DNA of 64,000 nucleotides from Cepaea nemoralis (GCA_014155875.1 JACEFZ010018136.1:152001-216000); one strand, 5' to 3'. Counted from the stretch's first letter, positions 1 to 14,430 are shown. Numbers and translations: made by a program. Notes: generated from the sequence alone by a model not told the origin.

Positions 1-125
1 TGTGACACAGGGAATAACGGAGCCATGGGAATCTTGATATAGGAAGCCCATAAACGGGTACTCCCCCGCTGTTTAATGCTTCATCTCCACACCTCGGGGT
101 ACAAGAGAACAAGCTGAGATGTTAT
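1..125 (+). mobile_element. LINE family A, 3' terminal fragment
   Basis: The sequence around CCATGGGAATCTTGATATAG, through the GCCCATAAACGGG stretch to GGTACAAGAGAACAAG, is homologous to the 3' ends of the minus-strand copies at 33962, 38755 and 52642. It ends in GAGATG-type bases like their ATGAG-repeat tails. Confidence 0.7.
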
Positions 126-479
126 GAATGAGTCCTGTGGGGGAATACATCAACGGAGCTGCATGAGATAGCTATGAATAGAACAGTTTGGAGTGAATGG
201 GTTGAGGGCATAACCCCAAAATGTAAAATGAACAGAACTGTGAGTTAACTGTAAACCCAGGACGAAGGAACGAGGAAGTACCGAGTGTAGAAACATCGTG
301 AGTTTCCCAGCGTCCTAGTTTCTGTTTATCTTGTGAGGAATAAATATTTCTGAACGTTTTTGTATCCAGGTTAGTTGTGTGTAAATATTTTATCAACTTG
401 GTTGTTGCTTGTATTTGCTAATTTTTGTTTTTGAAACTACAACTTTTCCTAAAAGATTCATTTGAAATAATATTATTTT
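126..479. other. Unassigned AT-rich sequence
   Basis: I see no gene or repeat signature here. A 74-codon minus-strand reading frame has no recognisable motif. Confidence 0.5.
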
Positions 480-700
480 TTTAAATACTTTTATTTCATA
501 CAAAACAGTGTGTGTTTACAATGTGCTATGTGTTTTCATTGTTTGTGTATATCACAGAGCTTTGCCGTTTGATAGTGTCAAGTGACACATGTGCGAATAC
601 AACAAATGCAGTCATATACACATATCATAATGTAACATTTATGTAGGACACGTGTACATACACCATGCCCTTCCAAAAGATGCCTTGCTTTCATGGTGTA
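480..700. repeat. Dispersed repeat X, copy 1
   Basis: It aligns with 7465-7660 (shared blocks such as ACAAAACAGTGTGT and TGTCACATGTGCGAATA-like stretches). Both copies are followed by a GA array and the same composite element, so they form one duplicated unit. Confidence 0.7.
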
Positions 701-819
701 ATTTCTTACTTATTACCTGTTGACGATCATGTTTGAGTTAGCAATTGCTCTCATGCTTACCAAAAACATTTAACAGAAAACCATGAGAGAGGGGGGGTGA
801 GAGGGAGAGGGAAGGAGGG

Positions 820-820
<1 letters not shown>

Positions 821-885
<65 letters not shown>

Positions 886-1139
886 CGAACGAACGAACGA
901 ACGAACAAACTTTATTTTAAAAGGGTAACAAATTGGGCACGCAGGCCCGTCTTAAATTCGACCCTTTCAATCACTCATCTTTCATTCATCAAATGTGCAT
1001 GTTACATTAACATAGGGGAAAAAACATTGTCAAATGGATTTTGTAAGCATAAACAATGCATATTACGCATGATACATTCACATGAGAAAACAAAAAAAAT
1101 AACATCAAATGAAAGTTGTAAACATAAACATTGCATATT
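821..1139 (-). mobile_element. TTCG-tailed composite retroelement, 3' part, copy 1
   Basis: Read on the minus strand, a body containing GACGGGCCTGCGTGCCCAAT leads into an AATAAAGT polyadenylation-like motif, a (TTCG)n tail (881-908 on plus) and then (TC)n. Further copies are at 2716-2960 and 7749-8010, and the 3' end alone at 52738-53114. Confidence 0.7.
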
Positions 1140-2712
1140 GCAGTGTTGTGAGACACATCCATCATCCACCCTCAAATCCCGCAGCCACCAACACATCCCC
1201 CACCCACCAAACTTCCCCCACCCACACATACCTCCACGCACTCACACAGAACCAGGCAAACATACATGCCGCCACTCACCCACTGATCCCCCACCCACAC
1301 ACATTTCCCAACCCACACACACATCCTCACACACCAAGAAGAAGAAGAAGAAGAAGAAGAAGAAGAAGAAGAAGAAGAAGAAGAAGAAGAAGAAGAAGAA
1401 GAAGAAGAAGAAGAAGAAGAAGAAGAAGAAGAAGAAGAAGAAGAAGAAGAAGAAGAAGAAGAAGAAGAAGAAGAAGAAGAAGAAGAAGAAGAAGAAGAAG
1501 AAGAAGAAGAAGAGAGAAGAAGAGGAGGAAGAGAGAAGAGGAAGAGGAAGAAGAAGAAGAAGAAGAAGAAGAAGAAGAAGAAGAAGAAGAAGAAGAAGAA
1601 GAAGAAGAAGAAGAAGAAGAAGAAGAAGAAGAAGAAGAAGAAGAAGAAGAAGAAGAAGAAGAGGAGGAGGAGGAGGAGGAGAAAGAAGAAGAAGAAGAAG
1701 AAGAAGAAGAAGAAGAAGAAGAAGAAGAAGAAGAAGAAGAAGAAGAAGAAGAAGAAGAAGAAGAAGAAGAAGAAGAAGACGAAACCACACTCACATACCC
1801 CCGCCAACCCACACATCCCACACCTATCCACACACATATCCCACACTCTCACAATTTTCCCCACTCACCCACACACACATCAGCCAACCTACACCCACTC
1901 ACCCACCCAATATTCGCCACCTCTCAACGACACATCCCTACCTATACACACATCCCCACCCATAAACACATCTCCCCACCTGCCCACACATATCCCCCAC
2001 CCATAAACACCCAAAAACACACACCTCCCACCCACACACACACCCCGCTACCCACATATATCCCACCCACACACATCCGCCGCTCACACACATCTTCTCA
2101 CAACTACACACCTCTCCCACCCATACACGCATCTCTAACACACATCCACCCACTCACGTGCTCATCCATCAACCATTCACACCCACACATTACCCACGTG
2201 CCCATCAACACATGCATCTCTCATCTACTCTCCCACTCACACACACCCCAACCACCCAGCCAAACACACATCCCCCATCCTCGCATACATCCTTCAATCA
2301 CCTGCACATCCCACACCTCCCCCACCTCTCACACAACTCCCCTCCCAAACAAAACTCCACCCATAAACACACCCCCCCCACACACACACACCCCCCCCAC
2401 ATACATTCCCCATACACATCCCCGCCCACACATCTTCCCACCCACTCACACATCCTCCACCTGCAACATCCTCACCACCCACACATACATCCTCCGCCCA
2501 CTCACATTTACCCCATCCACACTCACACACTCCCACCCACACAGACATATCCCATTCACAGACACCCCCCCCCACTCATCCCCCACACCCATTACACACC
2601 CATCCCCCAACCCACACAATCTCCTACACACCCATTCACCCACCCAAACACACATTCCCTACCCACACCCCCTCCCAACCCACCAACACCCACATACTTC
2701 CAACTATCCTCT
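1140..2712. repeat. CA-rich VNTR (CCACCCACACATCC-like), copy 1
   Basis: This is a degenerate array of 12-15-bp units rich in CCACCCACACAT, interrupted by the GAA array at 1336-1779. The plus strand is almost devoid of G. It is the internal VNTR of the composite element and appears again at 2961-3205 and 8011-9706. Long reading frames (HTHTPP-type) are low-complexity artefacts. Confidence 0.85.
1336..1779. repeat. GAA·TTC microsatellite, about 440 bp
   Basis: A nearly pure AAG/GAA array with a GAGGAG/GAAGAGG-enriched block near 1510-1550 and a GAG run near 1660-1680. It is homopurine on the plus strand. Confidence 0.97.
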
Positions 2713-2715
2713 CAA

Positions 2716-2748
<33 letters not shown>

Positions 2749-2960
2749 GAGAGACAGAGAGAGAGAGAGACAGAGAGAGAGAGAGAGAACGAACGAACGA
2801 ACGAATGAACGAACGAACAGACTTTATTTTCAAAGGGTAACAAATTGGGCACGCAGGCCCGTCTTACATTCGGCCCTTCCAATCACTCATCTTTCTTTCG
2901 TCAACAGTGCATAGGAAAAACCATTGTCACATGAATTTTGTAAACATAAACAATGCATAT
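2716..2960 (-). mobile_element. TTCG-tailed composite retroelement, 3' part, copy 2
   Basis: (GA)n at 2716-2788 and (ACGA)n at 2789-2820 are followed by the conserved body (ACTTTATTTTCAAAGGGTAA, then a CCCGTCTTACATTCGGCCC block) on the plus strand, the same order as copies 1 and 3. Confidence 0.75.
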
Positions 2961-3205
2961 TACTATGTTATGAGACACATCCACCACCCACCCACACATC
3001 CCCCATTCACACCAAAACCCCACCCAACCACACACATAATCCACACACACATACATTCCCCCACCCATCCACCACATCCCTACACCTACACATCTCCCCA
3101 CCCACACACACCTCTCACCAATAAATACATCCCATCCACCCACACCCCAAGCACACATACATTCCCCAACCCACACATCCCCACCCCCACACATCCACCC
3201 ACCTA
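2961..3205. repeat. CA-rich VNTR, copy 2
   Basis: It starts at the same ATGTTATGAGACACATCC junction as the other copies and is truncated by the tetranucleotide array at 3206. Confidence 0.85.
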
Positions 3206-4790
<1,585 letters not shown>

Positions 4791-4791
<1 letters not shown>

Positions 4792-5025
4792 CGACATCCT
4801 CATTGAACATCGAACCATTCAGTCCATAAGTGCTCGGATCCCCTCCTCAGCAAATCCCGCAGCGTGTAGCGGCTAACGACGCCAGTTCTGTGTTGGTTTA
4901 TCAATCTTCTTTTGCTTTCCGCGTAGTGTTCTTGTTTGGCCACCCCTCTTGTAATGTGCAGTTCTCACAGTCTGACTATCTGTGTTGGTAGTGTTGCTCT
5001 AGTTGTTCCTCTAGTGTGTGTGTGT

Positions 5026-5115
<90 letters not shown>

Positions 5116-7130
5116 GTGTGGTGCATTGTTGTCTATCTGTTTTGTTAGTTGTATAGCTGTTTGTATAAGTTGATCCTGTCTTAATCTGTCTTTGCGTGTG
5201 ATGGATGGTAGTTGCTGTGTTCTGCTTCGTATTGTATTTTTCAGTAAGTCCCAGTATTTTCTGATGTTATCAGTCTGTTTGTGGTCTGTGTATGTGTGTA
5301 AAAGTTGTGTCATATATTTTAGGTATTTGTATGCTTAAGAAGTGTGTTGTTACATTGTCAATGTGATGATCGTTTAAATGTCTGTGTGTTTATGTTGCTT
5401 GTACTGATGTGTGCTAATATGGTCTGTGTACTGTGTTGTTTCTTTTAGGTGCTGAGTGTTTATAATGTGGTGTGTTACAGGTATGTATATCATATCTAAT
5501 TGTCTTATTGTGTGGTGTATTTTGTTTGTGTGGGTTGTTTCTCTCCTATTTGTATGTTTGTGTTTGACTGTGTATATTAAATTGTGTGTCTAAAATGTTT
5601 TGCAATGTCTCTAACTAGGTTGTGCCGTCTCTGTTCATTCTCCCCACCTGTGTCTTTATTTCTCCGCCTACTATATTCAATGCCCCAAAGACGCAGTTGA
5701 AATCTCCACAGAGTTTCATTTTCTATCCTCTGTATGTATATGTGAGTAGTGTGTCTAGTTCTTCATAAACTGTGGCTGGTAGTTGTAATTTAGTGGTACA
5801 TGAATGTTGACAAAGGTATATGTGTGTGAAGTATTACTTATTTGTGTTATGCTGATTCTACCTTGGCTATCTCGATTTGTCTTTAGCATGTTCCACCTAT
5901 CTTATGTTTGTAGTATGGCTGTCACAGACCCTGTTTTATGGACTGCCAAGCTAAAATATGCACGTTTCCGTCCTAACTGTATTCTGATTTGTGCGCTATG
6001 TGCGTCTGAATGTATATTTGTCTCTTTTAGTAGAATGACATATGGTTTGTATTTGTGTATAAGTGTGCAAATGTGTTAAAAGTCGCTTAAATGTCGACAT
6101 ACGTGCAAATGTGTTGTTGTTTTGCACTTATACCTGATATGTTTAAACATATTATCTTAATGTCTTCACCCATCACAAGTATCAAAAATGTATAGTGAGT
6201 ACAAATTGAAAATTGACATTAATAATAAGATAATTAAAATAGACTGTATGTAGACGTTTAATGTGTTTTGGCCGTTTCCAGATTCTACTCTTCTTCTGTG
6301 TCAGTGATGATAAATAAGTTTCTTAACGATACGTTGTCATCATTCTCTTTAGTCTGTCGTTGGCCGTTTGTCTTCACAGTGGGGCTGCCTAGTTTTTTAA
6401 CTTTTTTGTGGTGTAACAATGAGCGATTCGTCTTCTTCACTATGGCTGTTTTCCGCTTCTTTCCGTCTTGCCTACGTTCTATTGCGCTTGTTTTTATGGA
6501 TTACTTTAGTGTGCCTCTCTTTCGTATCTACATCTTTGTCGTTTTTAATGGACTCCTCCTTATCTTGGTCTTTCTCCTTGGTCGGAGTTGGGGTGTTGGT
6601 TTGGTGTTGGGGTGGGTTTGGGGATTTAGCTAGTTTCGATTTGGGTTGGGCTTTTCCCGTCTTGTTCATTTTGTTGATTTATTCGTTATGTGTTGGTCGT
6701 TGTCTTTCCAGAGGTGGAAAATTTATTATATCTTCTGGTGCCACAACTGGTTTGTTTGTGTATTTTCTTGGGCAATTGTTGGACAAATGTTTGTCCATGT
6801 CAAACACATGACACGCAGTTCTCCTGCTGGGCAAGGTTAACATAATTCTATAACGCTTGTTAGTGACCCCTGTAATGTTAAGGTTTAAATAGTGGGGGAT
6901 TTCCTGGGCAGAGTTGCATTAAACTTCCCATTTTCCTCCACATTGGTAGCATGTTCGGCATTTGCCTTAACTCCTTCTTTCTTCATTGCTGCCGGTATAC
7001 AGTGGAAAGTTAGTCTTTGTCTCTCTTGTCTAAATGCTCCTGACTAATATTAATGTCCGAGTTTGGTACCTGGAGCTGCACACGACGTAGCCTGGCATAC
7101 ATTTTGACATGGATGCCTGTTATTAAGTTT
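4791..7130 (-). mobile_element. LINE family E, decayed, RT region missing
   Basis: On the minus strand, in order: a zinc-knuckle-like ORF1 piece (CHVFDMDKHLSNNCP near 6800), a Lys/Pro-rich stretch starting MNKTGKAQPK (6669 downwards), an endonuclease-like piece with CGDFNC (about 5690; GDFN is the catalytic Asp motif of APE endonucleases), a linker with KYWDLLKNTI (about 5250), then a jump to the 3' terminus at 4791-4960, homologous to 56900-57133. Several stops and shifts are present and no RT palm motif is seen. The 56660-57133 copy shows that this family ends in an RNase H domain, as in I-type LINEs. Confidence 0.65.
5016..5115. repeat. (TG)n microsatellite within LINE E
   Basis: TG repeats broken by three TGTAAGTG units interrupt the LINE linker reading frame. 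Confidence 0.95.
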
Positions 7131-7464
7131 ACAATCCACTGTTAGGTGATTCATACCTGTGAAGACTGGCCATCACACCTGTTGGCACGCAAGCCAGTCC
7201 AGCGAGTGCGCTCGGCTCGCTATGAACGCTGGCGTCGACTTGGCGGCGGCTCCAGGGCCGGAGAGAGACACAACAATCGTACGTGAGCGGCGGAGTAGGT
7301 TCCCGTTGAGCACATCTGACGTCAGTGTGAGCGATGAGGTTGTCATTTTTACGTCTGGCTGCGAGGATGATTTGCGAAAACACAATGCACAAACGTTATT
7401 ACAGGTTTTGTTATCAGAAAAAATAAGTCTGGCAAAAATTATTCTATTACAATCTACAAAATAT
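7131..7464. other. GC-richer unassigned patch
   Basis: The block at 7160-7330 is rich in GGCGGCGG/CTCGGCTCGC and much more GC-rich than its surroundings. Both strands are open for 85-120 codons but no domain is recognisable. It may be the 5' leader of LINE E, which starts just to the left on the minus strand. Confidence 0.4.
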
Positions 7465-7660
7465 TTTTTTTTCCTTCTTCAAACGTTTATTTTGTACAAA
7501 ACAGTGTGTATTTACAAGGTGTAATGTGTGTTTCTTTTGTTTGTGAATATCGCAGAGAGTTGCCGTTTGTTAGTGTTAGGTGTCACATGTGCGAATAAAA
7601 CGAACACATACACATACACTTATGTTAGTATAACATCCATGACGTAGTGCATGTACACAC
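7465..7660. repeat. Dispersed repeat X, copy 2
   Basis: Counterpart of 480-700, with the same downstream order (GA array, ACGA tail, composite body, VNTR). Confidence 0.7.
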
Positions 7661-7747
7661 GCACTTCTTATCATACATGAAACATCGCAAACATATTCCA
7701 TCCCAAGAAGGAAATTTAAAAACAGGCATGTGTGGCGTTTGCGGTGC

Positions 7748-8010
<263 letters not shown>

Positions 8011-9706
8011 ATGTTATGAGACACATCCACCACCCACCCACACATCCCCCATTCACCCCAACTCCCCACCCAAACACACACACAACCAAGACACACATAC
8101 ATGCCTCCACCAATTCCACCACATCCTCACACCTACACATCTCCCCACCCACACACACCTCCCACCCACCACACATCCCATCCACCCACACCCCAAGCAC
8201 ACATACATTCCCCACCCACACATCCCCCACCCACACGCAACCACCCACCTACACAATCTCCCCACCAACTCACATATCCTCCACCCGTCCCATTACCCAC
8301 CAACAATCACCCACCCACATATCCTCCTCTACCCACACACCTCCAACTACCGAGCCAGACATACATCCCTCAACCACACATCCCCCACGTACACACACAT
8401 CTCCCCGCCAACTCACATATCCCGCACCTACCCACACATATATTCCGCACCCACTCACATAATCTCCCATCTCCCTCAGAACATTCACAGATCCCGAGCC
8501 CACCCATACAAACATCACCCACCATCTCATAACCTACACACACTCACCCACCCACATATCCTCTACCCACCCACACATCTTCCACCCACCCAACCCCCAA
8601 CAAAACATCCATTAACCACACATCCTTTAACCACACACCCTTACCCATATACTATCACCCACTCACACATCCTCTACCCAACCACACATCCTCCATCTAC
8701 CCATCCCCCAGCTACACATCCCTAACCACACATCCCTACCCATATACACACATATCCCCACCCACACACATCTCTCTCCACCCATACACACATCCGTCAC
8801 ACACATCCTTACCCATCAACACATCCCCCATTCACAAACACACACCTCCCATCCACGCACACACAACCCACACACACATCCGCCACCCATACACTCATCC
8901 CCTCACACATCCCTCCACACATGTACTTATCCCTCAACCACTAACAGCCAAACATCCCTCACCCACTCATCAACACATACATCTCCCATCTACCCTTCCA
9001 GACTCACACACCCCAACCACCCATCTAAACACATATCCCCCACCCTTACACGGATCCTTCATCCACCCGCACACCCACCCACACTCCCTTCCACCCACAC
9101 ACATCCTTTATCCACACCCATCTCCCCTCACACACAACACCACATCCACACACATCCCCAAGACACATCCCTACCCTCCGACACATCCCACAACTACAAT
9201 CACCTTCACTACCCACATATACATCCTCCATCCAGCCACACACACCCCACCCACCCAGACATATCCCCCACCCTCCCACACATCCCCAAATTCATCACCA
9301 ACACCCATCACGCACCCATCTCCAACCCACACAATCCCCCACATCCCCACACACATTCACCCATACATCACTCACCCACACACCCACCCACCCACACACA
9401 CACTCCCCACCCATCCAACCAAACATCCCACACCCATACACATCCCTCACCCACACACATCCCCACACCCACAACCACCCCACAATCATCCACCCACATA
9501 TCTTCCTCCACCCACTCACCCACAAACGCCTAGCCAAACACACATCTCCACCCAAACACACATCTCCCGCCAACCCATACATCCCGCACGTACCCACACA
9601 CATATCCCGCACCCACCCACACAATCCCACCCCGCCCACTCGCACATCCTGAGCCCACCCACACACATCACGAATCCACCCACACACACATCCCCCACCA
9701 CCCCCG
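8011..9706. repeat. CA-rich VNTR, copy 3, 1.7 kb
   Basis: A CCACCCACACATCC-type array with strong strand asymmetry. It is the longest uninterrupted copy and ends near CCCCCGACCTACTATTATG. Confidence 0.88.
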
Positions 9707-9845
9707 ACCTACTATTATGAACTAACTCCCACACTTTAAACACACATACAGTGACGATTGTCGTGAGCATTCTCGCAAAATTGTAAAGAAAATGGAGAAA
9801 AATTGTACATATACATTTTGTAACGTAAAATTTAGTGATGCAATT

Positions 9846-10078
<233 letters not shown>

Positions 10079-10660
10079 GTAATTTTAGATACCTAGGGGC
10101 ATTTATAACATCAGATGAAAGATGTACAACAGAGATTAGGAGCAGAATAGGGCAGGCAAAAGCTGCATTTCAGAAAATGAAGAGTATCTTATGCAATAAG
10201 TCACTATCACTGAATGTAAGAGAGTGCTGAAATGCTATGTAGAACCAGTTTTGCTGTATGGCAGTGAATCTTGGAAATTTAAATGAACAAATTAAGAAGA
10301 AATTAGAAGCAACAGAGATGTGGTTCCTGAGACGAATGTTGCGAATTCCTTGGACTGCCAGAGTAACTAACGACGACTGCCTGAAACAGGCTAATGAAAC
10401 TAGAACATTATATACAACAATAAGACAGAGACAAACATCTTTCTTCGGTCACGTGATGAGAAGAGAAGCATTGGAGAAAATCGTAACAACTGGAAATATC
10501 GAGGGGAAGAGAGGCAGAGGCAGACCAAGAGAAATGATGATGGGTGGATTGAGACGGTGGCATGGAGGAATATCAGCAGCAGAGTTGATCTAGAACACCA
10601 AAGACCGAGATCTATGGAGAGCCATGAACGCCTACGCCAGCAGGCACGGCACTAGATGAT
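10079..10660 (+). mobile_element. RTE-like LINE, C-terminal RT fragment
   Basis: The frames encode FRYLGAFITSDERCTTEI, then (after a shift near 10230) KKLEATEMWFLRRMLRIPWT, FFGHVMRR and GKRGRGRPREMM...RWHGGISAAEL, the typical C-terminus of RTE-type 'endonuclease-reverse transcriptase' LINEs. It ends in a (TGA)n tail at 10655. It is 5' truncated and disabled, and the same family as the 40056-43335 copy. Confidence 0.85.
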
Positions 10661-10668
10661 GATGATGA

Positions 10669-10730
<62 letters not shown>
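10655..10730. repeat. (TGA)n tail running into (TA)n
   Basis: The LINE 3' tail GATGATGATGATGATG is followed by about 50 bp of TA. Confidence 0.9.
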
Positions 10731-10739
<9 letters not shown>

Positions 10740-10914
10740 CAAACTCCCTTACTCACTCACACTCACTAACTCTCTCACTCACTCTACAGTAGTGTGCATG
10801 CGATTATATTATACATGATAAAATCATGTGGCATACAAAATAATACGTCGTAATATGAAAAATGAGAATACACAAAAAATATGGAATAACATGTTAGTTG
10901 ACATGCGTGCGCCC

Positions 10915-10917
<3 letters not shown>

Positions 10918-10977
<60 letters not shown>

Positions 10978-11025
10978 GCACACACGCACACACACACACA
11001 CACACACAACAAACACGCAAATACA

Positions 11026-11094
<69 letters not shown>
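10918..11094. repeat. (TC)n-(CA)n-(GA)n compound microsatellite
   Basis: TC to 10963, CA to about 11010, GA at 11029-11094. The TC and GA blocks are mutually complementary and could pair across the CA loop. Confidence 0.95.
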
Positions 11095-11098
<4 letters not shown>

Positions 11099-11410
11099 TA
11101 GTGTGTGTGTATAACAAACCCACAACATACAAGACATGTGAATTTAGCAGCACTGAGGTAACTTAATCGCTAACACAATGAATTTATTCACCCCTCTCTA
11201 CTGTATCCGGCTAGCAGACGGTATAGGATAGGAATTTGAATAACGAAGGCGAACATAAATTTATCTTGGTAGACAATTCAAATTACTGTGTGAATTTGGG
11301 TGTGTTGTGTATTACATCGTAAAGGATTTATTTTGTTGCTTTTGTTTAGTTTGTGTGGTTTCTGCTATATTTACCTGACGAAATGCAACGAAAATGCCAG
11401 GCAATAAATT
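11095..11410. other. Unassigned sequence
   Basis: No gene is seen. The segment near 11372-11415 (GCCAGGCAATAAATTG) resembles the short dispersed repeat R6 found at 14860 and 60990. Confidence 0.4.
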
Positions 11411-12510
11411 GTTAGAATAGATGGCGAGATATCAGATTGGTTTGACATCAAGTAAAGAGTCCATCAGGGATGTGTGCTGTCCCCTTATTTGTTAAACATG
11501 TACGCCGAAAATGTAATGAGAAATGTAAGAGATGATATAACCAAGAAGCGATATGATGCCCTAAATATCAGTGGTCATGACACACCAGAGATTCGGTGTG
11601 CTGATGATACAGTATTACTATCCACATCACAGAATGGTAAAGAAAAACTAATAACCTCAACCCAAAAGAATAGTGAAAATCACAACTTATATCTTAAAAT
11701 AACAAAAACAAAGTTAATGCATAAAGATAAAACTACTATGAAGAAAGAAATATATGTTAATGAGGAAAAATGGAGGTGGTGGAAAATTTAAAATATCTTG
11801 GGCCATTGATTACCCACAATGGTGACACAATGAAAGAAATTAAAAGACGAATATCTATTGTTTTTTTGTTTTTTTTGCATATCCTATTACAGGATATCGC
11901 TGTCAACACCAGCATTTTACCGCTCTTGTTGATTTCTTGGCAACATTACACTCAGTAGTGGAATATCTATTACTCTTCAACAACTAAAACAATTGAATAC
12001 ATTGTGATATGGGACATATAGACCTACACAAATTATATATTTAAGAGCATGCATCTTTCCCATTGCAACATACGCATGTGAGACCTGGACACTTACCTAA
12101 CAAGTTGAATAGCGTATAAATGTTTTGAATATAAATGTTATAGACGAGTTCTAAGAATATCTTTGATACAGAAAAGAACAAATGCATCAATACGCCAAAA
12201 TCTGAATATTGAAGAAGGTTGGCTACTAACGACAACAAAACAAATAAAATTGAAATATGTTGGTCACTTGCAATGTCATAAATGTTTGGAGATAACAATA
12301 ATGGAGGGGTATATGCCTGGGAAGAGAGGAAGAGGAAGGCCAAAGAGAAGATGGCTGCAGGATGTGGCGGATTATCTCCAGATGGGTGTATCGGTCGCTG
12401 GACATATTGCTTTTGACCGAGAAGTTTTCCAGAAGGTTGTTAAGGGAGCGAGGTTCTGCAAAGGACATGCTACGGAATAAATAAATGAATGAATTAATTA
12501 ATGAATTAAT
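11411..12510 (+). mobile_element. LINE family B (RTE-like), RT palm to 3' tail, decayed
   Basis: It encodes HQGCVLSPYLLNMYAE (RT motif B region), CADDTVLLS (the A/YADD catalytic motif with Cys at the first position), NLKYLGPLITHNGDTMKE, ACETWTLT, and the C-terminal GKRGRGRPKRRWLQDVADYL and GARFCKGHATE, then an (AATG)-like tail. It is split by a SINE (11860-11961) and has many shifts. Sister copies are at 20722-21145 (+) and 61524-61952 (-). Confidence 0.85.
11860..11961 (-). mobile_element. SINE1, 5'-truncated, inserted in LINE B
   Basis: This is the 3' half of the SINE1 family (complement of GCTGGTGTTGACAGCGATAT). A 10-bp target duplication AATATCTATT flanks it at 11850-11859 and 11962-11971, and LINE B coding resumes beyond. 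Confidence 0.85.
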
Positions 12511-12689
12511 TAATTAATTGTGTCTTCGCTATTCAAATTATAACATACTGTCTAATGTTTAAGGGAGCCCACTTCATCAGGGGCCCACTTGCCATTGGGT
12601 ACACTGACACCTTGTCCCGGCGGCCACTGAGTGGAGTCATTTGATTGTCTTTCTGTGTTTGTTCAGTCACAGGTGATTTGTTTTTGTTT

Positions 12690-12840
12690 TTAGTGCGCGT
12701 TCGATCACTTTGAACTCAAGTGTAGTCCACACACGTACAACTACTTCTAGTGCACTTTACTGATTTGTGTGTGTGGATTAGCTTTCCCTATTACCAGTGT
12801 CCCTTTACAAAAAGGTAAACCCACTCTGACTTCTGAGGTG
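12690..12840 (-). mobile_element. SINE2 fragment
   Basis: It matches the 3' body of SINE2 in reverse (TTTGAACTCAAGTGTAGTCC, GTGTGGATTAGCTTTCCCTA). It runs directly into a SINE1 3' half at about 12838. Confidence 0.75.
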
Positions 12841-12925
12841 GCAAACTACTGAATGTAAGATTGCCTAACAACAACCTGGGTTTGGGATAGATTGTAACAT
12901 CCTGCACGGGACATGCAACATTTCC
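12838..12925 (+). mobile_element. SINE1 3' fragment
   Basis: GGCAAACTACTGAATGTAAG through GGGACATGCAACA matches the SINE1 3' half. There is no tRNA-like head. Confidence 0.7.
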
Positions 12926-12954
12926 ATACTGTTTGGTCAAGTTTAGAGTTTCAG

Positions 12955-13560
12955 AATGGGCCTGGTTATGAAAATATATGTGAAGAGTGGCTGTGATTAT
13001 GAATATATATGTCATCAACGGTCCTCATTAAAATATTAGTATATATGTGAAGAATGGTTCTGATTATGAAAATATATGTGCAGAGTGGTCCTGATTATGA
13101 AAATATATGTGAAGAATGGTCCTAATTATGAAAATATATGTGAAGAATGGTCCTGATTATGAAAATATATGTGGAAAATAGTCGTGATTATGAAAATATA
13201 TGTGAATAATGGTCCTGACTATGAAAATATATGTGACGAATGGTCCTCGTTATGAAAATATATGTGAAGAATGGTCCTGATTATGAAAATATATGTGAAG
13301 AATCTTCCTGATTATGAAAATATATGTGAAGAATGGTCCTGATTATGAAAATATATGTGAAGAATGATCCTCGTGAACATCTATGTGAACAATGGTCCTC
13401 ATGAAAATATATGTGAAGAATGATTGTGATTATGAACTTATGTGTGAAAAATGGTCCTTGTGAACATATATGTGAACAATGGTCCTGATCATGAACATAT
13501 AAATAAATAATGGTCGTGATTATGAACATATATGTGAAGAACGCTCCTGATTATGAGAAT
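12955..13560. repeat. 31-bp minisatellite, about 19 copies
   Basis: The unit is approximately GATTATGAAAATATATGTGA followed by AGAATGGTCCT, with degenerate copies toward the right. Confidence 0.93.
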
Positions 13561-13565
13561 ATACA

Positions 13566-13812
13566 TGTTCTGTGGCTTAGGCGGAGTGAACATGATTCAC
13601 AATTCATAGCCATACCAGCTTGAGGGTTCGAAATCATTTACCAGTGATCTGGATGCACACCACTTAGCTTAACTTCAAAGGTATGAGCTGTCTGTCGTTC
13701 AGAAAGCAATGACAAACTACTAAACATTAAAACACAATTGCCTAGTATGTCACAAATAGCCAAAGAATGCTGGGGTTAATTCCGATGTCTGTAAAGGACA
13801 TGCAACAATTAT
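13566..13812 (+). mobile_element. SINE1, diverged full-length copy
   Basis: The head CTGTGGCTTAGGCGG (A-box-like) and GAGGGTTCGAAATC (B-box-like) are followed by GTCGTTCAGAAAGCAATGAC and a tail ending GGACATGCAACAATT. Confidence 0.75.
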
Positions 13813-14071
13813 TTTTTCTAAATGTAAATGGTTCTGATTGTGAAAAAAAATATACAATGAAAGGCAAGTAAGTACTACCTTGTTATTACAAGAACAAATA
13901 GGCAAGAGAAGAAGGGGGTAAGAATAAACTGTAATATTTTGCTTTTATCGAAGCTATGAGTACGTTCACTTTTACAGCAGTGTCTGCATTGGGGACTGTG
14001 TGATGAGGTGCTCAAACACTGTCTCATGCTCTGAAGGTCATGGAATATTTTTTGGACTGCGTCATTCAGGT

Positions 14072-14225
14072 CACGAGTGCAGTTTTTCAAAGACTTCTCG
14101 GGGATGTTGGGTTGTGGCCATGGCTAGATCTACAGAGTTCATGCTTTGTGTGGTGCTCTCGGCAGGTGGTGTGTCGTTCTGCAGGTAGAGACAGATCCAG
14201 ATTGGGTTAAGATCTAGTGCTATGA
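14072..14225 (+). mobile_element. SINE5 body fragment
   Basis: TCACGAGTGCAGTTTTTCAA and the following CTACAGAGTTCATGCTTTGT stretch match the body of the well-preserved SINE at 33489-33727. The tRNA-like head is absent. Confidence 0.6.
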
Positions 14226-14269
14226 AATAATTTCTCATGCCTTTAACTGTTTAATCTGCAACAGATTAC

Positions 14270-14350
14270 ACATTTTTTAAAATGTAATCACAGAAGTCAC
14301 AAACAATATGTTGCACGATTTATTGCCTGGCATATTTCACTGCATCTTTT
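14270..14350 (-). repeat. Short dispersed repeat R6
   Basis: Complement of a sequence containing CAGTGAAATATGCCAGGCAA and TAAATCGTGCAACATATTG; further copies at 14860-14950, 58280-58385 and 60990-61110. It may be the 3' end of a retroelement. Confidence 0.65.
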
Positions 14351-14430
14351 CATGTGCTTGCTGCAGAGTTATATATCATATGAACTGAATACATGAATAA
14401 TACTTCTCTTGAAACACGTTTTGTTTTAAA

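Noticed and set aside
1027..2914. Very long reading frames with Lys, Glu, Arg and His-Thr-Pro repeats
   Set aside because: They are translations of the GAA array and the CA-rich VNTR; open in all frames and both strands, with no non-repetitive coding segment.
5804..6840. Plus-strand frames of 90-130 codons (hydrophobic, membrane-like)
   Set aside because: They are antisense to the minus-strand LINE E ORF1 and endonuclease remnants.
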